A stretch of DNA of 42,938 nucleotides from an uncultured Verrucomicrobiae bacterium (lineage in GTDB: Bacteria; Verrucomicrobiota; Verrucomicrobiia; Limisphaerales; J093): contig CALFAV010000039.1 in the NCBI GenBank assembly GCA_937946835.1, forward strand, positions 1 through 42,938. The letters are read 5' to 3'. Positions 15,821-25,680 of this stretch are shown here, piece after piece; the stretch's first letter is position 1, and the number at the start of each line of letters is the position of its first letter. Position numbers and translations under genes: made by a program. The notes under the pieces were generated by a model. The model was given only the letters and a program-made list of their open reading frames with translations. It ran no database searches and had not been told where the DNA came from.

Positions 15821-16363
15821 TCACTCCTCCACGGGTTCCACGCGCGTGCTGCCCAGGGATTCCAGCAGCTTGCGGGTGGCTTCCGGCTGGTACTTCGGGT
15901 CGGCGGTCTCGATGACGATGAAAAAGCGGTCGTGACTGGCCAGCGCGAAGCGCCGGTGTTTGAGCAGGGGGTGGTGCAGCCGGGGCAGGCGGTTGAGGAA
16001 CAACATGCCGAACAGCGCCCCGAACGCCCCCAGCAGGATGGTCAGCTCGTACGAGGGCGGGAAGGCGGAGAAGGGGCTGAAAAACGGTTTGCCCCCCACG
16101 ACGATCGGGTAGTCCGCGGCGTTCATCCACCAGATCATCACCATGCCCAGGGTGTAGCCGGTGGCGCCGCCGATGAAAGAAAACCAACCCACCTTCGAGT
16201 TTTTCAGGCCCATGGCCTGGTCCATGCCGTGCACCGGGTAGGGCGAAAACACGTCCCACCGTTGGAACCCCAGGTCGCGCAACTGTTCGGCGGCACGCAT
16301 CGTGGCCGCCGGGGTCTCGAACTCGGCGATCAGGCCGTACACCTTGGACACAGACTCGCTCAT
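15821..16363 (-). CDS. actD: Alternative Complex III subunit ActD (DUF3341)
   Basis: 180 residues. DUF3341 features: [21 protein letters not shown] at the N-terminus, then [29 protein letters not shown], two membrane helices (about 60-80 and 105-124), and a C-terminal segment [23 protein letters not shown] that resembles a small ferredoxin-like fold. ActD is a peripheral-plus-membrane subunit with no cofactor. ATGA overlap with actC; the actE start is one base after its stop. Confidence 0.93.
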   Translation of the reverse strand: MSESVSKVYGLIAEFETPAATMRAAEQLRDLGFQRWDVFSPYPVHGMDQAMGLKNSKVGWFSFIGGATGYTLGMVMIWWMNAADYPIVVGGKPFFSPFSAFPPSYELTILLGAFGALFGMLFLNRLPRLHHPLLKHRRFALASHDRFFIVIETADPKYQPEATRKLLESLGSTRVEPVEE

Positions 16364-17781
16364 CCGTGATGTCCTCCTTCCCGGGCCCCACCCAGCGGAT
16401 GGTGCGGGTCCGCCTGCGGCGTCACCCCCTTGACCTCCGCGATGGCGATGACGGGCAAAAAGCGCATGAACAAGAGGAAGAACGTGAAGAACAGGCCGAA
16501 GGTGCCCAGGTAGGTGCAGATGTCCACCCAGGTGGGGGCGTAGAAGCCCCAGTTGGCCGGGAGAAACTCGCGCGCCAGCGTGGTCACCACGATCACAAAC
16601 CGCTCAAACCACATGCCCACGTTGACCAGCACCGAGAGGATCCAGACCACCAGCATGTTCTGCCGCACCTTCCTGAACCAGAAAAGCTGGGGAATCACCA
16701 CGTTGCAGGCGATCATGATCCAGTACGCCCACCAATACGGCCCGAAGGCACGGTTCCAGAACGCGTACCGCTCATAGGGATTGCCGCTGTACCAGGCGAT
16801 GAACACCTCCATGCCGTAGGCGTACCCCACGATCGAGCCGGTGGCCAGCGTCACCTTGCACATCAGCTCCACGTGCCGTTTGGTGATGATGTCCTCCAGC
16901 CCGCACAGCTTGCGGATCGGGATCAGCAGCGTCAGCACCATGCCGAACCCGGAAAAGATGGCCCCGGCCACGAAGTAGGGCGGGAAGATCGTGGTGTGCC
17001 AGCCGGGGAGCTGCGACACGGCGAAGTCCAGCGACACGATCGAGTGCACCGAGAGCACCAGCGGCGTGCTCAGGCCGGCGAGGATGAGGTAGGCCTTTTC
17101 GTAGTTGCTCCAGTGCCGGTTGGACCCCGTCCAGCCCAGCGCGAACAGCCCGTACAAGAATTGGCGCACCTTGGTTCGGGCCCGGTCCCGGTACACCGCC
17201 AGGTCGGGAATCAGGCCCAGGTACCAGAACAGCACCGAGACCGTGAAGTAGGTCGAGACGGCAAACACGTCCCACATCAGCGGTGAGCGGAACTGGGGCC
17301 AGATGTTGTTGGCGTTGGGGAGGGGAAACAACCACCAGGCCAGCCAGATGCGCCCCACGTGGATGACCGGGAAGATACCGGCGCACATGACCGCGAAGAT
17401 GGTCATGGCCTCGGCCGCCCGGTTCACCGCCGTGCGCCAGCGTTGGCGCAGCAGGAACAAAATCGCCGAGATCAGCGTGCCGGCGTGGCCGATACCGATC
17501 CACCACACGAAGTTCACGATCGCCCAGCCCCACATCACCGGATGCCCCAGCCCCCAGACGCCCACGCCGGTGGACATGAGGTAGGCGATCATGGCGAAGC
17601 AGACCAGCATCATCGTGAAGCTGATCCCAAAGGCGATCCACCACCAGGTCGGGGTCTTGATCTCGGAAATCCGCGCCACTGCGTCGGAAATCCACCCCAG
17701 CGGCCGGTTGTTGGCCACCAACGGCACGCGCGCCAGTTCGGGCGGCGGCACGGGCACTTCCACCTGGGTGCTCACCTGCAT
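16360..17781 (-). CDS. actC: Alternative Complex III quinol-binding membrane subunit ActC (NrfD-like)
   Basis: 473 residues, ten or so membrane helices of the NrfD/PsrC type. Characteristic segments: [81 protein letters not shown] and [19 protein letters not shown]. ActC carries the quinol oxidation site next to the iron-sulphur subunit ActB. AAAGGAGG lies nine bases before the start, and the ATG shares one base with the actB stop (TGATG), so translation is coupled. Confidence 0.95.
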   Translation of the reverse strand: MQVSTQVEVPVPPPELARVPLVANNRPLGWISDAVARISEIKTPTWWWIAFGISFTMMLVCFAMIAYLMSTGVGVWGLGHPVMWGWAIVNFVWWIGIGHAGTLISAILFLLRQRWRTAVNRAAEAMTIFAVMCAGIFPVIHVGRIWLAWWLFPLPNANNIWPQFRSPLMWDVFAVSTYFTVSVLFWYLGLIPDLAVYRDRARTKVRQFLYGLFALGWTGSNRHWSNYEKAYLILAGLSTPLVLSVHSIVSLDFAVSQLPGWHTTIFPPYFVAGAIFSGFGMVLTLLIPIRKLCGLEDIITKRHVELMCKVTLATGSIVGYAYGMEVFIAWYSGNPYERYAFWNRAFGPYWWAYWIMIACNVVIPQLFWFRKVRQNMLVVWILSVLVNVGMWFERFVIVVTTLAREFLPANWGFYAPTWVDICTYLGTFGLFFTFFLLFMRFLPVIAIAEVKGVTPQADPHHPLGGAREGGHHG

Positions 17782-20700
17782 CAGTGCTGCCCTCCTTTCC
17801 GGGCGTCCCCGGCCGCCGCGGCCGCTTCCGTCGCCCCGTGTCCGGGCGCGTGAGCCGCGTGGTCCGCCTCATGCAAAAGACCGCCGTGCTGGAGGTACTC
17901 GCGCGTGCTCCAGGGCGAGTCGTGATGATCGGGCATCTCGGGATTGGGGTTGCGCAGGCGAGCCAGGTACGTCACCCGCGGCTTGGTCGCCAGGTAGTCC
18001 AGGACCACGTAACTGCGCTCGTGCGCCCGGGCCTTCGACACGGCGCTTTCAGGGTCCTTCAAGTTGCCAAAGACGATGGCCTCGGCCGGGCAAACCTGCT
18101 GGCAGGCGGTTTGCACCGCGCCTTCCCTGACCACGATGTCGCCGGAAGCTCCCGCCCGGACCTTTTGGGCGATCTTGGCCTGCTCGATGCGCTGGAGGCA
18201 GAACGTGCACTTCTCCATCACGCCCCGCATTCGCACGGTCACGTCCGGGTTGCGCGCCAGCTTCATCAGGTCCCACTCATCCTGGGCGCGGCTGCCGCGG
18301 TCGCGGTTCTTGAACCAGCGTTTGAGCTCCCACTCCCCGTCGTTGAAGGAGGTCAACGGGCTGCGGTAAAGCTGGTCCAGCGGGCGCCGGTTGTAGTCGA
18401 AAAAGTTGAAGCGGCGCACCTTGTAGGGGCAGTTGTTCGAGCAGTACCGCGTGCCCACGCAGCGGTTGTACACCATCAGATTCAGCCCCTCCTGGTCGTG
18501 GACGGTGGCGTTGACCGGGCAGACGTTTTCGCACGGGGCGGCCTCGCAGTGCTGGCAGAGCATCGGTTGCTGGGCCACCTGGGGATCCTCTTCCGGCCCG
18601 AGGTAGTACCGGTCCAGGCGCAGCCAGTGCATCTCGCGGTTCCGGCTGACCTGCTCCTTGCCCACGATGGGAATGTTGTTCTCGCTCTGGCAGGCCACCA
18701 CGCAGGCGGCGCACCCCACGCAGGCGCTCAGGTCAATGGACATCGCCCACTGGTGCGGGGCGTGCCGGGCCAGTTCGTCGAGGGGGTTGGGGTAGAGCGG
18801 CGCCGCGCCGGCTTTGGGTTCCGGCATGTCCAGGGCCCGGGCAAAGCGGGGGTTCTTTGCGTACTCGGCCAGGTTGGCCTCGCGGATGATCGGCCGGCCC
18901 TTCATGGCCCAGTGGTTCTGGGTCGTGGCCAGTTCGTAGTCGCGGCCCGCCGGGCTGATTTTTGCGCCCGCCGCCAGATACGGGGCGGCGGTGGTGCGGA
19001 GCACGTAGGCGTTGTAGCCGGCGCCCTTGCCCACGCGGCCGGTGTGCCGGCGGCCGTAGCCCAGCACCAGGCCCGCCACGTGGTCGGCCATGCCGGGCTG
19101 AATCCACACCGGCGCCTCGATGGCGCGCCCGTGCCACTCGATCTTCACCACCGGCATCCGGGTCTTGAGCGCCTTCGGGTTGCCGAGGTAGGCATCCTGA
19201 ACGCGGTACACCCCCAACGCCCGGGCCGTGGCCGGGCTGAGCAGCACGGCGTTGTCCCAAGTGAGCTTGGTGACCGGGTCGGGCAGTTCCTGCAACCAGC
19301 CGTTGTTGTTGAACCGGCCGTCGTCCAGCTTGGCATCGCGCAGGAAAACGAGCTCGATGCTGCCCGCGTCCGGCGCCGGCAGCGGCGGGGATTCCAACAC
19401 CGCCGGCGCGGCCGCAGCCCAGTGGATCTCCCGGGGCGTGACCGCTGGCGCGGCCGAGTCGGGCAGGTACCCATCGTGGAGAAAACGCTTCCACTTCTCC
19501 TCCCAAAGGTCGCCGCCGGCCAGCTCCCGGAAGGTCTCGCGCACCAGGTCGTAGGGCTTGACCACCGGGTGGCCGATCAACCGGGCCAGGACCTCGAGCG
19601 CGGTCAGGCCGCCGAACAACGGCTCGATCAGCGGCTGCACCGGCACCAACGTGCCGTCAAGGGTGCGGGCGTCGCCCCAGGCTTCGAGGTAATGCGCCTC
19701 GGGCAGGTGCCAATCGCACAGTGCCGCCGTCTCGTCCTCGTGGTAGCCGAGCCGGAAAATGGTTCCGGCCTTGCGCTGCGTGGCGGCCCAGTCCAGGTCG
19801 GCGGGCGCGTCATAGACCGGATTGCCGCCGAGGATGAACAACGTCTCAACCTCGCCCGCGTGGAGGGCCCGGGCCAGGTCCTGAATTGTGCCTTCGGCCG
19901 GCTCCGGCACGGCTGGCCAGCTCACCGTGCGGCCGGTGCCCTGGAGGTAAAACGTCAGCGCCTGCGCCAACAGGTGCACGGCCAGCGGCTGACGGTGCCC
20001 GGCCACGACCAGCACTTCACCGGGGTGGGCCAGCAAGTCCTTCAGGCAGACCGAAGCCCATTGACGCGCCGCCGCGGGCAACCCCTGGGCAAGCTGTTGC
20101 AAGCCGTGCGCAAACTCGGCCGCGCCCGGCACGGTCTCGGGGGCGCGCGCCTGCTCCATCAACTCGGCGAACACCGCCGCCGTCAGGGGCAACACCTGCC
20201 CCCCGGGCAGCCGGAGCCGGTGATCGGCATTGGTCCCGGTCAGGCTCATCACCGGCTCGACCACGTACAAGCGATTCATCGGGTCGGCCGGGGATTGCAG
20301 CCGCCGGCCGCGGGCAAAGCCGCCGATCCAGTGCCAGGCGTCCTCCTCGGTGCCGAGGAAATCGCAGTCCAGCGCCAGAATCCGGCGGGCGTTCTCGAAG
20401 TGGTAGCGCGGCTGCACCGGCTGGCCGAACAGGAGCGTGGCCGCGCGCCGCGGCAGATCAAAGTCCACCGGCTCGTACACGTACCCGCGGGCCCGGGGAA
20501 AACGCTCCCGCAGCAACGTTTCCAACCGCAGCAGCGTCGGGGAACTGGTGCGCCCGCGCAGCCAGGCCAGGCCCTGGCCCTGTTGGGCCGCCGCCGCCCG
20601 GCCCGCCGCGGCCAGGGCGTCCAGCGCCTTTTCCCGCGACACGTTCTGGCCCTTGTGGGTGAAGCGCTGCGCGCGGTCGGGGTCGTACAGATTCAGGATC

Positions 20701-21149
20701 GAGGCCTGGGTGATGGCATCCGTGGCGCCGTGTCCGCGTCCGCCCGCCCGGCGGTTGAGCGGGTGGTCCGGATTGCCCTCCAGCTTGATGGGCCGGCCGT
20801 CGTAAGACCTGACCAGCAAGGGCACGGCGCGCCCCCGCAGCGGCATGGCGGTGGCAAAGTATTGCGGCACACCGTGGGTGTAGCCGGCGGGCTGTTTGGC
20901 AAAGGGCAGGATGCGTTCCTCGGGCCGCCGGCAACCGGTGGTCAGCCCCAGGCCCATCAGCGCGAACGAGGCGGACATGATCCGCACGAAGTGACGGCGC
21001 GAGACCGGGTCGGTCAGTTCACTGGCGCCGTCGGGGAATTCGCGCTCCAGCCATTCTTGGAAGGCGGGCGTATCGGCCAGTTGCTCCAGGCTGCGCCAGT
21101 ACCGGGGGCCGGTCTCCGGCTCGGGACAGGGAGGGGGCACGGTCTTCAT
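17781..21149 (-). CDS. actB: Alternative Complex III fused molybdopterin-like and iron-sulphur subunit ActB
   Basis: 1,122 residues. The ATG at 21149 is taken because it overlaps the actA stop as ATGA; an ATG at 21191 lies inside actA. The N-terminal part has an export-like stretch [20 protein letters not shown] (50-69). Residues about 80-700 are the MopB-like domain, which in this family holds no molybdenum. Residues about 800-1,030 form the ferredoxin-like part with four cysteine groups: [35 protein letters not shown] and CTFC with the later CQQVC. These match the iron-sulphur clusters (three 4Fe-4S and one 3Fe-4S) known for ActB. It takes electrons from the quinol site in ActC toward ActA. 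Confidence 0.95.
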   Translation of the reverse strand: MKTVPPPCPEPETGPRYWRSLEQLADTPAFQEWLEREFPDGASELTDPVSRRHFVRIMSASFALMGLGLTTGCRRPEERILPFAKQPAGYTHGVPQYFATAMPLRGRAVPLLVRSYDGRPIKLEGNPDHPLNRRAGGRGHGATDAITQASILNLYDPDRAQRFTHKGQNVSREKALDALAAAGRAAAAQQGQGLAWLRGRTSSPTLLRLETLLRERFPRARGYVYEPVDFDLPRRAATLLFGQPVQPRYHFENARRILALDCDFLGTEEDAWHWIGGFARGRRLQSPADPMNRLYVVEPVMSLTGTNADHRLRLPGGQVLPLTAAVFAELMEQARAPETVPGAAEFAHGLQQLAQGLPAAARQWASVCLKDLLAHPGEVLVVAGHRQPLAVHLLAQALTFYLQGTGRTVSWPAVPEPAEGTIQDLARALHAGEVETLFILGGNPVYDAPADLDWAATQRKAGTIFRLGYHEDETAALCDWHLPEAHYLEAWGDARTLDGTLVPVQPLIEPLFGGLTALEVLARLIGHPVVKPYDLVRETFRELAGGDLWEEKWKRFLHDGYLPDSAAPAVTPREIHWAAAAPAVLESPPLPAPDAGSIELVFLRDAKLDDGRFNNNGWLQELPDPVTKLTWDNAVLLSPATARALGVYRVQDAYLGNPKALKTRMPVVKIEWHGRAIEAPVWIQPGMADHVAGLVLGYGRRHTGRVGKGAGYNAYVLRTTAAPYLAAGAKISPAGRDYELATTQNHWAMKGRPIIREANLAEYAKNPRFARALDMPEPKAGAAPLYPNPLDELARHAPHQWAMSIDLSACVGCAACVVACQSENNIPIVGKEQVSRNREMHWLRLDRYYLGPEEDPQVAQQPMLCQHCEAAPCENVCPVNATVHDQEGLNLMVYNRCVGTRYCSNNCPYKVRRFNFFDYNRRPLDQLYRSPLTSFNDGEWELKRWFKNRDRGSRAQDEWDLMKLARNPDVTVRMRGVMEKCTFCLQRIEQAKIAQKVRAGASGDIVVREGAVQTACQQVCPAEAIVFGNLKDPESAVSKARAHERSYVVLDYLATKPRVTYLARLRNPNPEMPDHHDSPWSTREYLQHGGLLHEADHAAHAPGHGATEAAAAAGDARKGGQH

Positions 21150-21799
21150 CGGTGGCAGGCGGAGCAATTCTCGAGCTTTTCCACGCGCCACTCGCGCACC
21201 AGGCGGGCGCCGTCGGCCAGTTGCTTGGTCTGGCTTTCGGGCTGCCAGTTCAGGTTGAACACCTGGTCAGGTGGCCGGATGAACGCCTCGGGGTTCCGGT
21301 GGCAGTCCAGACAGAAGGCCATGCTCAGGGGTTTGGCGTGCTGCACCTCGTCCATGAGGTTGATCTGGCCGTGGCAGTGCACGCAGGAGATGCCGCGGTT
21401 GACGTGTACGGCGTGGTTGAAGAAGACAAAGTCGGGGGTCTTGTGAATCCAGACCCAGGGGATGGGTTTGCCGGTGGCGGCGCTTTCGCGCACCAGGGCG
21501 AGGCGGGGATCCTCCTTGAGCACCTGGTTGTGGCAGTTCATGCACAGGGTGCTGGCGGGGATGTTCGAGTGGGACGACTTCTCCACCCCGGTGTGGCAGT
21601 AGCGGCAGTCCATGCCCAGTTGCTCGACGTGGATGTGATGGGAAAAGCTCACCGGCTGGATCGGCTGGTAGCCCACCCGCGTGTACTTGGGCGTGAAGTA
21701 ATACCACACGCCCGCCACCACCGCCGTCCCCATCATGGCCCCGGCGGCCAGGAGGTAGGCCGGCAGCTTGTTGGTCCATTTCGGAAAAATGTCCGACAT
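21146..21799 (-). CDS. actA: Alternative Complex III pentaheme cytochrome c subunit ActA
   Basis: 217 residues with an N-terminal membrane helix (about 13-34, PAYLLAAGAMMGTAVVAGVWYY). Five c-type heme sites are present: CRYCH (65-69), CMNCH (86-90), CVHCH (139-143), CLDCH (163-167) and CSACH (212-216), exactly the ActA count. Other conserved parts are QPIQPVSFSHHIHVEQLGMD, SNIPASTLCMNCH and WVWIHKTPDFVFFNHAVH. It is the first gene of the operon. No good ribosome binding site is visible before the ATG at 21799. Confidence 0.95.
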   Translation of the reverse strand: MSDIFPKWTNKLPAYLLAAGAMMGTAVVAGVWYYFTPKYTRVGYQPIQPVSFSHHIHVEQLGMDCRYCHTGVEKSSHSNIPASTLCMNCHNQVLKEDPRLALVRESAATGKPIPWVWIHKTPDFVFFNHAVHVNRGISCVHCHGQINLMDEVQHAKPLSMAFCLDCHRNPEAFIRPPDQVFNLNWQPESQTKQLADGARLVREWRVEKLENCSACHR

Positions 21800-22139
21800 G
21801 CCAGTCGCGCCACAGTGAGCCGGGCCGCTTTCGAGGCGTCAACCTCCAACGCACCCTGCCCATCCCGCAACCGGTTGACCGGCCACCCGGGCCGGCCGGT
21901 TGAACGGGCTCACCCGCAAACAATAAGGCGTGTTTGTCGGGCAAACACGCGGCGTAATTCTGCAAGCCGATCCCGCCGCCGACAAGCCCCGAGCCGCTTT
22001 TGCCGCAAGTTTTCCGATCGGTTAATCCCCCCAATTAGCCGGCTCGTCCGGTTCGGGCGGACACGCCCCGAACCGGGCTACTGCGGAATTCGGTCTCCCG
22101 GCCGCGAAACCTGGCACACGGCAAGGAGAGCCGGGCCAT
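21800..22139 (-). promoter_or_regulatory. Leader region of the act operon with two hairpins
   Basis: This 340-base spacer has no gene. It must contain the promoter of the leftward operon unless that is read through from the permease genes. A perfect 9-bp hairpin GCGTGTTTG/CAAACACGC with a 5-base loop lies at 21928-21950, about 130 bases before actA. A second hairpin CCGGTTCGGG/CCCGAACCGG (10 bp, 9-base loop) lies at 22048-22076, 64 bases after the permease stop, and may mark that transcript's end, although no T-run follows. A weak promoter-like pair on the minus strand (TTGTCG, 17 bases, AATTAC) is visible but not convincing. These hairpins differ in loop size from the triloop repeats elsewhere. 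Confidence 0.45.
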
Positions 22140-23678
22140 TCAAGCCGGAGGGCGCCTCCCGCCGGCGAGTAGCTCCCCCTTGGCCCGCGCCGCCAAGCGC
22201 CGTGCCCCCAGCGCATACACCGGCACCCCCGCCAGCACGATCAACAACCCCGGCCAGGTGTTGGCCCGGGTTTTCTCCGCCACCAGCAGCACCAGGGCGA
22301 TCAACGCGGCCGCCCCGATGTACAGCGCCGGCAGCCACGGATAGCCCACCGCACGATACGGCCGCTCGGCGTCCGGCCGGGTGCGCCGCAGCACAAACAG
22401 CCCCCCGATGGTCAGCGCGTAAAACACCAGCACCGCGAAGATCACGTAGTCCAGCAGGTCGCTGTACGTGCCCGACAGGGTGAGCAGGCACGCCCAGAGA
22501 CACTGCACAATCAGGCCGTTGCGCGGCACCCCGTGGCGGTTGAGCCGGCCCACCGGCGCGAAAAACAGCCCGTCCCGGGCCATCGCGTAATAGACCCGCG
22601 CCCCGGCCAGGATCATCCCGTTCATGCACCCGAAGGTGGACACCAGGATCAACCCCGCCATCACCGTCACGGCCCGCGGCCCCAGGATGACCTCCATTGC
22701 CGCGGTGGCCACGCGGTCGTTTTGGGCGAACTGGATGCCGCGCTCCAGGGCCGTGGCGCCGGCCGGGTTGCCCGCCAGCGGCAGGGTCACCAGATAGCCC
22801 ACGTTGACCAGAAAATAGAGCCCGCACACCAGGCCCACGCCCAGCAGGAGGCTGCGCGGCAGATTGCGCTGCGGGTCCTTTACCTCGCCGGCGGTGAAGG
22901 TGACGTTGTTCCAGGCATCGGCCGAAAACAGCGAACCGACCATCGCCGTGCCCAACGCCAGCAACAATCCCACGGTGGTCAGCGGCGTCGTGACCGCCTG
23001 AAGCCCGCCCGCCCCGGTCTTGACCGCGGTGGTCGTGGCCGCGCTCCACCAGTCCGTGAAATTCGCCCGGAGCGCGGTCTGGTTGGCGCCCAGCACCAGA
23101 CCGCTCAGGACCAGCGCCGCCAGCGCGGCGATTTTGGCCCAGGTGAACACGTTCTGCACCCACTTGCCGGTGCGCAGGCCGGTGGTGTTGGACCAGGTCA
23201 GGAGCCCCAGCACCCCGATGGCCACCAACGTGGCCGGCGTCAGCTTGAACCGTCCCACGCCCGCCAGCACGTGCGTCTCCGACAGCCCCGGCCACAGCAC
23301 GCCCAGGAACTTGGCGAAGGCCACCGCCACCGCGGCGACCGTCCCGGTCTGGATCACCAGAAACAGCGTCCAGCCGTACAGAAAGCCGGCCAGCGGACCG
23401 TAGGCCTCGCGCAGGTACACGTACTGGCCGCCGGCCCGCGGCATCATCGCGGCCAGTTCGCCGTAGCTCAGCGCCGCGCTCACCGTGAGCACGCCGGTCA
23501 GCGCCCAGGTCACCAACAACCAGCCGGCCGAACCCAGTTGCCGGGCCATGTCCGCCGACACGATGAAAATGCCCGAGCCGATCATCGAGCCGGCCACGAG
23601 CATCGCGGCGTCCACCAGTCCCAGACCCCGGACCAACCGGTACTCGGGAGAGCCTGCCGCAGCGGAAGGTTGTTTCAT
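22140..23678 (-). CDS. APC-superfamily amino-acid permease (LAT/YfnA-like)
   Basis: 512 residues, about twelve membrane helices. The APC signature appears in the first helices: LGLVDAAMLVAGSMIGSGIFIV with the unwound GSGIF substrate motif, then ALSYGELAAMMPRAGGQYVYLREAYGPLAGFLYGW. A conserved SADAWNNVTFTAGEVKDPQRNLPRS loop lies in the middle. It should import or exchange amino acids across the inner membrane; specificity is unknown. The start overlaps the stop of the second permease gene by ATGA, so they are co-transcribed. Confidence 0.9.
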   Translation of the reverse strand: MKQPSAAAGSPEYRLVRGLGLVDAAMLVAGSMIGSGIFIVSADMARQLGSAGWLLVTWALTGVLTVSAALSYGELAAMMPRAGGQYVYLREAYGPLAGFLYGWTLFLVIQTGTVAAVAVAFAKFLGVLWPGLSETHVLAGVGRFKLTPATLVAIGVLGLLTWSNTTGLRTGKWVQNVFTWAKIAALAALVLSGLVLGANQTALRANFTDWWSAATTTAVKTGAGGLQAVTTPLTTVGLLLALGTAMVGSLFSADAWNNVTFTAGEVKDPQRNLPRSLLLGVGLVCGLYFLVNVGYLVTLPLAGNPAGATALERGIQFAQNDRVATAAMEVILGPRAVTVMAGLILVSTFGCMNGMILAGARVYYAMARDGLFFAPVGRLNRHGVPRNGLIVQCLWACLLTLSGTYSDLLDYVIFAVLVFYALTIGGLFVLRRTRPDAERPYRAVGYPWLPALYIGAAALIALVLLVAEKTRANTWPGLLIVLAGVPVYALGARRLAARAKGELLAGGRRPPA

Positions 23679-25225
23679 GCGTTAACGGAAGCCGTGCCCA
23701 GCTTGCTGCGCCGACGGCCGTAACCGAAGTAAAACACCAGCCCCACCGCCATCCAGCCGAAGAACGTCACCCAGGTCACCCACGGCAGTTTGAACATCAG
23801 GTAGCCGCAGCAGCCGATGGCCAGCAGCGGCACCCACGGCACCCAGGGCACCCGAAACGGCCGCGGCCGGTGCGGGTCGCTGCGCCGCAAAATCAGAATG
23901 CCCGCGGCCACAAGGATGAACGCCAACAGCGTCCCGATGTTCGTCAACTCGACCAGCTCGTTGATGTTGGCAAACGAGGAAAACGCCGCCACAAACACCC
24001 CGGTCGCCAGCGTGCTCAGGTGCGGCGTGCGCCAGCGCGGATGCACCCGCGCCATCCAGCCGGGCAACAGACCGTCCCGCGCCATGGCGAAGAAAATCCG
24101 CACCTGCCCCACCTGAAACGGCACCAGGGCCGAGGTCGTGGCCAGCACCGCCCCCACCGCGATGATACCGGCGATCCCCGGCAGGTCCCGCGCGGAGAAG
24201 GCGAAGGCCAGCGGCTCGGCGTTGCCCAGGGTGTGCCAGGGCACCATGCCGGTGAGCACCACCGCCACCGCCAGGTAGATCAGCGTGCACACCACCAGGC
24301 TGCCCAGGATGCCGATGGGCATGTCCCGCTGCGGATGGCGCGCCTCCTCGCTGGCGGTCGAGACCGCGTCAAAGCCGATGTAGGCAAAAAAAATGATCGC
24401 CGCCGCGGCCGAGACGCCGGCAAAGCCGTTCGGCGCAAACGGCGTCCAGTTCTCCGGCTTCACGTAAAACGCCCCCAGCCCCACGAAGAACGCGATGATC
24501 AACAGCTTGCCCACCGCCAGCGCCGTGTTGGTCCACGCCGTCTCGCGAATGCCGATCAGGGCCACCCAGGTAATGACCGCCACGATGCCGAAGGCGGGCA
24601 GGTTGAACACCACCGGCACCCCCAGCACGTGCGGCGCGACTTCGAGCGCCCGCGCGTTCCGCAGCACGCTCGCCCCCAGCGTGGCCGGGTCCGTCCCGGC
24701 CGCCGCGGCCTGCGCCACCGCCGCCGCCGCCTGCCCCGCGGTGCGGTAATCCGTGCCCAGCCACGCCGGCAGGGACACGCCCAGCCCGCGCAACAGTTCC
24801 TGGAAATACCCGGACCAGGAGATGGCCACCGCCGCGTTGCTCACCGCGTATTCGAGGATGAGGTCCCACCCGATCAACCAGGCCACCAGTTCGCCCAGCG
24901 TGGCGTAGGCGTAGGTGTAGGCCGAGCCGGACACCGGCACCATGGCGGCGAACTCCGCGTAGCACAACGCCGCGAAGCTGCAGGCCACGGCCACCAGGAC
25001 AAAGGAAATCAGCAGGGCCGGCCCGGCGCCGAGATGATTCGGCCCCCCGGCCGCCGCCGTGCCCACGGTCGAAAAAATGCCCGCGCCCACGATGGCGCCG
25101 ATGCCCAGCAGGGTCAGTTGCACCGGGCCGAGCGTGCGCCGCAACTGATGTTGCGGCCGCCGGGTTTCCCCCAGCAACTGGTCCAGCGGTTTGACCCGCC
25201 AAAAAAGGCCCGGCACACGCGCCAT
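23675..25225 (-). CDS. APC-superfamily cationic amino-acid transporter-like permease
   Basis: 516 residues from the ATG at 25225 (MARVPGLFWRVKPLDQLLGE). A frame start at 25264 exists but the shorter form matches the family's N-terminus, where KPLDQLLGE-x-x-x-P precedes the first helix. Features: LTLLGIGAIVGAGIFSTVGTAAA (first helix with GAGIF), ALCYAEFAAMVPVSGSAYTYAYATLGELVAWLIGWDLILEY, AYIGFDAVSTASEEARHPQRDMPIGI and FAMARDGLLPGW. It resembles CAT-type transporters for cationic or broad amino acids. The loop at about 175-215 is long and Ala/Thr-rich (LGTDYRTAGQAAAAVAQAAA), unlike most relatives. It is the first gene of a two-permease operon and is divergent from the SSS symporter gene. Confidence 0.9.
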   Translation of the reverse strand: MARVPGLFWRVKPLDQLLGETRRPQHQLRRTLGPVQLTLLGIGAIVGAGIFSTVGTAAAGGPNHLGAGPALLISFVLVAVACSFAALCYAEFAAMVPVSGSAYTYAYATLGELVAWLIGWDLILEYAVSNAAVAISWSGYFQELLRGLGVSLPAWLGTDYRTAGQAAAAVAQAAAAGTDPATLGASVLRNARALEVAPHVLGVPVVFNLPAFGIVAVITWVALIGIRETAWTNTALAVGKLLIIAFFVGLGAFYVKPENWTPFAPNGFAGVSAAAAIIFFAYIGFDAVSTASEEARHPQRDMPIGILGSLVVCTLIYLAVAVVLTGMVPWHTLGNAEPLAFAFSARDLPGIAGIIAVGAVLATTSALVPFQVGQVRIFFAMARDGLLPGWMARVHPRWRTPHLSTLATGVFVAAFSSFANINELVELTNIGTLLAFILVAAGILILRRSDPHRPRPFRVPWVPWVPLLAIGCCGYLMFKLPWVTWVTFFGWMAVGLVFYFGYGRRRSKLGTASVNA

Positions 25226-25320
25226 GCGGGCCGCATGGTCGGGAAAAGCCCGGCGGGCTGGCAAGCCCGTGTCGTTTCATTCCGCCGCAGCGGCAGCCAC
25301 TCCAAGCCGGGACCGGGTGG

Positions 25321-25680
25321 GCGGCTCAGGCCGCAACCTGGCCGACTGTCAGACAGCACCATCTGGTGGCAGCAGGCCTCCGGTCCGGCGGGAAGCGGAC
25401 GTAGCGCAGATTGGCAATCTGCCGGATCGCCGGCTGGTAGCCGGCGGGGCGGCACGGGCAGCGGTTGGCGGGTTGAAAACCCGCGACACGGCAGACTGGA
25501 AGTCTGCGCTGCCCCTTCGGACGCCGGAGGGCCTGCTCCTGGCCGGCAACGACTGGTCGGAACGCCGGCTTCCAGCCGGCCAACGCCCTGCCGGGGTGCC
25601 GGCCGGATCCCCCGGCGGTGGCCGCACCTTCCTGCTCGGCCCCGAAAAGCGCCAGCAAGCCGGCGCACTCCAAAAGCTGG
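25321..25680. repeat. Second large cluster of triloop hairpins and an inverted dispersed repeat
   Basis: In the 671-base spacer between divergent genes (25226-25896) I find no gene. Perfect triloop hairpins: GCAGATT/AATCTGC at 25406-25422, CGCCGGCT/AGCCGGCG at 25428-25446, GCGGGTT/AACCCGC at 25468-25484, GCAGACT/AGTCTGC at 25491-25507 and GCCGGCT/AGCCGGC at 25564-25580. A CTGTC-a-GACAG palindrome lies at 25346-25356. Bases 25614-25676 are an inverted copy of a repeat of about 60 bp also seen at 38511-38570. Confidence 0.85.

Noticed and set aside
13717-15915. A 732-codon plus-strand open frame opposite actF and actE
   Set aside because: Same reason: it lies over actF and actE with a His/Gln-rich antisense translation and no recognisable family.
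17781-21149. Molybdenum enzyme function for the large ActB subunit
   Set aside because: The MopB-like region is fused to the iron-sulphur part and encoded between actA and actC, the known ActB arrangement, in which no molybdenum cofactor is bound.
17784-21446. A 1,220-codon open frame on the plus strand opposite actB
   Set aside because: It mirrors a clearly identified gene; at this GC content the antisense frame rarely meets stops. The translation is low-complexity (His/Gln/Gly/Arg-rich) with no domain.
25321-25680. CRISPR array
   Set aside because: The repeated units are hairpins of varying sequence with irregular spacing; there are no constant direct repeats with equal-length spacers and no cas genes.
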